Source: Acanthaster planci (taxonomy: Eukaryota > Echinodermata > Asteroidea > Valvatida > Acanthasteridae). Taken from it: 11,907 nt of DNA. The notes under the pieces are model-generated. The model was not told where the DNA came from. It ran no database searches and saw only the letters and a program-made list of their open reading frames with translations. The position numbers and the translations under genes were made by a program. The stretch lies in the NCBI RefSeq assembly GCF_001949145.1, contig NW_019091418.1, positions 2,785,463-2,797,369 on the forward strand. The letters are read 5' to 3'. This document shows, piece by piece, positions 8,620-11,907 of the stretch; positions within the stretch are counted from its first letter, which is position 1; each line of letters begins with the position of its first letter.

Positions 8620-9741
8620 CTCAAAGTCACTACTCGGCCATACTCTGTGTGACTTTGAGCCAACATGGTTTACATGGTGTCGTAACGCTACAGGGTTTTG
8701 GAATTGAATTTTTGTGGTGAAATGGTTCACAGGTGTATGAAAGCTATTAAATTAAATTTTCCCCTGTCAGCAAACCTGATAATTTACACCACTTAAAAAG
8801 CAAAGACAAAGTTTCAGAGCATGAGACGGAGGGGGATTTTTAAGTCTCACAATCTGTCACCACTGTACAGCACAGCACATGTCGCTTGTCCAACCCAATG
8901 GGTGTTTCTAGGTAATAGCAGCAGCCAGGACAGTCCCACAATGAAAACAACAAAAGATGTCATATTCCCCCACCGAACATATCCAACCATGATCAGATGA
9001 TGTGGAGCAAGCGCAGTCATGGGTGGGCTCGACGCATACGCAGTCTGATAAACATGAATGGCATGAATGGAGCCGACAGTCGGCGGGTGGAAGCGAGAAA
9101 TTGGTGAAAAAAAAAAAAAAATTTTTCAAAAATACTCTGTCTCATGTACTGAAACTTTGTTATCCCGCTCTTTAAGTTTACACCGTGGATATCGTTACGG
9201 CAGCCGTAATGCATCTCCCATTTTCTATCGTTACAGCACTGCAACTGTGCAACCCTAACCTCCAAGCATATTGTTTGGCAAACACTATACAGTACTACAA
9301 AATACTAAGTAATAGTCTGAGCCTGAAGGACCTAGTGCTACAGATTACTACTTCTGGCTAGATTACTTCCATTGCATTCATAGTGCCACAGCACTGTATG
9401 GTACATGTACATTGTCTTATCTGCTGTATCTTATGGCTTCACAGAACAATAAAGTCATGTCCTCTTACAAGTGACAGCGCTGTATGTACATTTTACTACA
9501 AGTAGTAATTTGTAGTATTACATGTATGTAGGGTTAGGGTTATGAGGCACATGTAGGCCTAGGCCCCTACAGATTAAACAGGTTTGCTGACGGGAAAATT
9601 TGATTTAGGGCTAATAGCTTTCTTACACCTGTGAACCATTTCACCATAAAAATTCGATTCCAAAACCCCATAGCGTTACGACGCCATGTAAACCTTGTCT
9701 TCTCAAAGTCACACGGAGTATCACGGAGTTAGTGACTTAGA
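8620..9741. mobile_element. Element bounded by ~160-bp inverted repeats
   Basis: The left arm (about 8620-8785) and the reverse complement of the right arm (about 9573-9741) share long blocks in the same order: gtgtgactttgag, ggtttacatgg, gtcgtaacgcta, ggggttttggaat with a two-base difference at its start, atggttcacaggtgta, gaaagctatta and gtcagcaaacctg. By eye identity exceeds 80%. Each arm's outer end also holds its own small inverted pair: ctcaaagtcac at 8620-8630 with gtgactttgag at 8649-8659, and ctcaaagtcac at 9702-9712 with an eroded partner gtgacttag at 9732-9740. The ~790-bp interior has an A15 run (9107-9121), the palindromes gccgac-a-gtcggc (9072-9084) and ttacggc-a-gccgtaa (9195-9209), and no transposase-like frame. 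It is probably a non-autonomous DNA element with long terminal inverted repeats. Exact ends and target duplication are not clear. Confidence 0.7.
9251..9542. repeat. Nested inverted pair with telomere-like ends
   Basis: aaccctaacc (9251-9260) and tagggttagggtta (9529-9542) face each other in inverse orientation inside the 8620-9741 element. Between them tacagattactactt (from about 9340) is matched inversely by agtagtaatttgta (about 9501-9514). A direct pair, cagcactgtatggtac near 9389 and cagcgctgtatgtac near 9475, is also present. This looks like a second, smaller and more decayed fold-back inserted into, or belonging to, the larger element. The TTAGGG strings are only 1.5-2.3 units long and do not make a telomeric tract. 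Confidence 0.4.
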
Positions 9742-10585
9742 CTACAGTACATTTGTCGAAGGTGTCCCAGTTCTGGGGTAAGCTACTCAACATGCTTTAT
9801 ATTATTTCCTTTGACATGTTTCTTGAATGTATTCTCTCGCAAACATATACTCACCAACCAGTCGACTCGGGAGGTCCAATTTATATAGCAAAAGTTAACG
9901 GAAGCCTGAGTATCACATCAATATGAATTATGATAAGAAAACACAATCACAACTCACTAGCGCAGGCCCTATAATACTCATCATGCTCATTGAGAAATAC
10001 AGGGTCAGGTGACTGTGGGATCGTGGATAAAATAGTACAAGCTAAAGCGTTCTTTGAAGCCTTTAACATTTGAATTCACAGTATTAAATGCAAAATTTAC
10101 AAAATTAGCCAACCAACCACGAACAAATATTTATTTAAAGTGTGTTTCTTGGATATAAATTGTTAGAAAGACTAACATAAAAAAGATTATGTAATGCGAT
10201 CTGTTTCAAGTGAGAGCAGCTTACTAAAAATTAGTGTTCGGGTGGAGTGGGGTGGTTCCCTGCGCAAAGCTCCGTTCATGAAGTAGTGCACAGGATTAGT
10301 CAGGTGGTAACTTGTAAACTGTGGGCGCTGTATGTAGTATTTGACATGCACGTAGGGCCAGCAGGCATCGGTAATGGTAATGCACAGAATTTAGCTTTAT
10401 TTAATAATATCTGTGTACTTTTTTCGTGCTTTGTTTGGACATGGTTTCTTTCAGTTCATTATTTTTGCAGCTGATAGTGGGACCCAAATGTTCACACACT
10501 ATGCTGCATTAAGCAGCTTTCACACAGACGTACAACATTATATATTATATGATGCAACTTTAAGCCTAGGCCTAAACAATCAGAC
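9742..10585. other. Non-coding stretch
   Basis: No gene is supported over 840 bases. Frames here are short and without domains. A small hairpin gctgc/gcagc lies at about 10503-10517, and tagg-cct palindromes occur near 10566. TACATGTA is absent from here to the end of the window. Confidence 0.5.
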
Positions 10586-11365
10586 AATAGCCCCACTAGT
10601 GTGGCACGGACACTCGCTACTGCTCCATCCTTAGCCACACATCCGTACTTGCAATTTTCAGTTGGCGTGGTCAAATCTTCGGTGCACCCTCTTGCGCAAA
10701 TTTTTTTGCACACACAAACGTTCCTTAGTCTCTGCGCTTTCTATTGACACATTATTTGAATGATTTCACTCACATTCTGATATTTTCCAGTGTTTTTGTC
10801 TGTACCCATTCAATCTCACGGTCCCACTCTGACACACCATCTTTAAATTAAAATGTGTCTATTGAACTTTACGTCACTTGACCCTGGCCTACAGATGCCT
10901 GTTCCATTTGCTTCAATTCTACAAAAAATAAACTTAACCAGGCCTGCAAATATTGCTCAGTCTGATCGGTGCGGTGAGACTGCAGTTGTATATTAGATAT
11001 GTCTTGACATAGAACAGCCATCTGCGGGCCAGGGTCAAGTGTCATTAAGTTCAACAGACATATTTTAATTTAAAGATGGTGTGTCAGACCATAGACCTAC
11101 AGTACACAAATGTAGGTCTAGCTATGGTCAGAGTGAGACCGTGAGATTGAATAGGTAAAGACAAAAAGACTGAAAGTGAAACCATTCAAATAATGTGTCA
11201 TTAGAAAGCGGAGAGACTATGGAACATTTGTGTATGCAAAAAAATTTACGCCTACGGTTATAAGAGGGTGTGCTAAAGATTGACCACGCCGACAGAAAAT
11301 TGCATATTGATGTGTGGCTAAGGATGGAGCAGTAGCAAGTGTCAATGCCACACTAGCAGGGCTAG
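10586..11365. mobile_element. Fold-back element with ~320-355-bp arms
   Basis: The left arm (about 10586-10907) and the reverse complement of the right arm (about 11011-11365) align over nearly their full lengths. Shared blocks include ctagtgtggca, gctactgctccatcc, ttagccacacatc, gcaattttc, ggcgtggtcaa, aaatttttttgca, gacacattatttgaatg, attcaatctcacggt, acaccatctttaaatt and cacttgaccctggcc. By eye identity is about 80-85%. The loop is about 100 nt (10908-11010) and contains its own small stem, cagtct (10958-10963) with agactg (10977-10982). The right arm is longer, mainly because of a 44-bp insertion at 11089-11132. No protein is encoded. It is a fold-back/MITE-type element or an inverted duplication. 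No clear target duplication is found. Its right end abuts the retroelement 3' region at about 11366. Confidence 0.75.
11083..11132. repeat. Tiny nested hairpin insertion with 6-bp direct repeats
   Basis: Compared with the opposite arm of the fold-back, the right arm carries extra DNA here. It is bordered by gtcaga at 11083-11088 and again at 11127-11132, of which the left arm has a single copy. The 38-bp insert (11089-11126) is itself a hairpin: catagacctaca (11090-11101) pairs with tgtaggtct-(4-nt bulge)-atg, closing at 11126. The structure matches a miniature hairpin insertion with a 6-bp target duplication, although a replication-slippage palindrome is possible. Confidence 0.6.
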
Positions 11366-11481
11366 TAGGTCTCTAGACCCACAAACAGGGCCCTCCAAGA
11401 GAGGAGTATTCTGAGGTGGAAAGCTTGCGGTAGCAGCATGCAAGGATACGATCTCTTTGTGAGTCTGTATGGTTCTGAAAA

Positions 11482-11533
11482 GAAGCGTGAGGAACTCAAC
11501 GTTTTGCACAGTATGCTCTGTCCGTCATCAGGA
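11482..11533 (-). ncRNA. Degenerate hammerhead-ribozyme-like motif
   Basis: On the minus strand the invariant core string CTGATGA (complement of 11525-11531) is followed by CGGACAG (11518-11524), a 6-nt loop, and CTGTGC then AAAAC (11501-11511). An intact type-I hammerhead would have CTGTCC then GAAAC here. Stem II therefore keeps CAG/CTG with one more A-T and one outer G-C pair around a G-G mismatch, and the GAAA core is changed at its first base. A possible stem III, cgttgag/ctcacg with one bulged T, follows, but the expected U before the cleavage base is not in place and stem I is not evident. Penelope-like elements are known to carry hammerhead ribozymes in their terminal regions, and position and strand fit. 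It is probably a dead copy. Confidence 0.4.
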
Positions 11534-11696
11534 GACTGAAGAGGTGCCGACATAGAGTGGGGCTTATAAGCTGACTGGGAGTACTGGACTGTGACGGATC
11601 CTTCTGTGTAGTCAGGTGGAACGAGGATGCAGCTGGTGGATCCACCTGGGTGATGCATGTCAGTTGGTCATGGGCTGTGGCGGGGGAAGGTTGCCT

Positions 11697-11748
11697 GGGT
11701 ATAGGAGACCCATGGTGGTGGGGGGGGGCTAGGGTATAGAGGACCCAT
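11697..11748. repeat. 35-bp-offset direct repeat at endonuclease stop
   Basis: gggtataggagacccat (11697-11713) and gggtatagaggacccat (11732-11748) differ at two adjacent positions and are offset by 35 bp, separated by a G-rich spacer with a G8 run (11721-11728). The second copy overlaps the last codons of the endonuclease reading frame and the first lies just beyond its stop. Confidence 0.65.
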
Positions 11749-11907
11749 CAGACCAGGAGGTGAGCAGGGCCTGCCAGATGTCGCTGATGGAGAATCCAAT
11801 GTCTAGAGGCACGGTGGGGTGTTTGGAGATTTCTAAGGCTTCTCTAATGCGTCTTGGGTACCACTGTTCGATGCTAGCAATGAGGTGGGCTTCTTCCCAG
11901 TTGATGG
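11729..11907 (-). CDS. GIY-YIG-type endonuclease C-terminus (partial)
   Basis: The last 58 codons of a protein enter from the right edge of the window and end at a TAG (complement of 11729-11731). The segment contains INWEEAHLIA, then WYPRRIREALEI, then a short Thr/Pro linker and DIGFSISDIWQALL before a loose tail. The W-x-x-R-R-x-x-E-A-x-x-I pattern followed by a D-x-G...W block is what I know from the C-terminal part of the GIY-YIG domain fused to reverse transcriptase in Penelope-like retroelements. The enzyme nicks target DNA to prime insertion. The Glu in REALEI is the likely family-conserved acidic residue (inference). The frame is open without a break over all visible codons. The stop lies in a 35-bp-offset duplication (11697-11748), so the very end of the protein may have been altered. 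The start and catalytic Tyr motifs are outside the window. Confidence 0.65.
   Translation of the reverse strand, partial: INWEEAHLIASIEQWYPRRIREALEISKHPTVPLDIGFSISDIWQALLTSWSDGSSIP

Larger units (their letters stand above)
11366..11907 (-). mobile_element. Penelope-like retroelement, 3' end fragment
   Basis: The minus strand reads, from the window edge, the C-terminus of a GIY-YIG-type endonuclease (11907-11729) and then about 360 nt of downstream region, including a degraded hammerhead-like motif (11482-11533). A coding C-terminus of this type followed by such a motif is the known arrangement at the 3' end of Penelope-like elements. The rest of the element, including the reverse transcriptase, would lie to the right, outside the window. 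The downstream limit is uncertain; it is set where the fold-back element begins. The open frame at 11362-11658 on this strand is only read-through of the untranslated region. Confidence 0.6.

Noticed and set aside
9107-9121. A15 run as a retroposon poly(A) tail
   Set aside because: No adjacent SINE or LINE body, no target duplication, and it lies inside the interior of an inverted-repeat element.
9529-9542. Interstitial telomere tract
   Set aside because: Only about 2.3 TTAGGG units; too short to be a telomeric array.
11362-11658. 98-codon minus-strand frame as a gene
   Set aside because: It lies in the retroelement downstream region, spans the hammerhead-like motif and runs into the fold-back boundary; better explained as untranslated sequence.
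1-11907. CRISPR array or prokaryotic operon
   Set aside because: No regularly spaced repeats with unique spacers, no coding density and no ribosome-binding-site-linked gene series anywhere.

Overview
This window looks like AT-rich, non-coding DNA from an animal genome, most likely a marine invertebrate. The reasons are: no prokaryotic gene layout; no convincing cellular gene (the longest open frame is about 136 codons and unlike any protein I know); a heavy load of inverted repeats and decayed transposable elements; a Penelope-like retroelement remnant; and at least 22 perfect copies of the palindrome TACATGTA. The echinoderm, hemichordate or amphioxus flavour is an impression from k-mer style, not proof.

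Layout. 1-59: end of a 26-bp tandem repeat. 345-793: old diverged inverted repeat with two smaller hairpins at its centre. 794-2852: apparently non-coding, with one weak exon-like stretch on the minus strand (2489-2624). 2855-4116: 1.26-kb DNA transposon remnant with pogo/Tigger-style ends (CAGTCGACTCTC) and a TA duplication. 4331-4430: 100-nt imperfect hairpin. 4431-8242: apparently non-coding, with several perfect small palindromes, a 150-bp-offset duplication, a pair of CCAAT-box-like sites and another weak exon-like stretch (7420-7690, minus). 8243-8290: long hairpin in a CpG-rich patch. 8620-9741: about 1.1-kb element bounded by inverted repeats of about 160 bp. 10586-11365: fold-back element with arms of about 320-355 bp and a loop of about 100 nt, carrying a tiny nested hairpin insertion. 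11366-11907: 3' end of a Penelope-like retroelement on the minus strand, with the C-terminus of a GIY-YIG-type endonuclease and, downstream of its stop, a degraded hammerhead-ribozyme-like motif.

How it works together: the parts do not form a pathway. The region reads as a repeat graveyard in which four element types (TA-inserting TIR element, long-inverted-repeat element, fold-back element, Penelope-like retroelement) sit in a background seeded with TACATGTA. The most informative segments are the last 1.3 kb (fold-back next to the retroelement), the TA insertion inside a TACATGTA-type target, and the 100-nt hairpin. I did not find a clear new multi-gene system.
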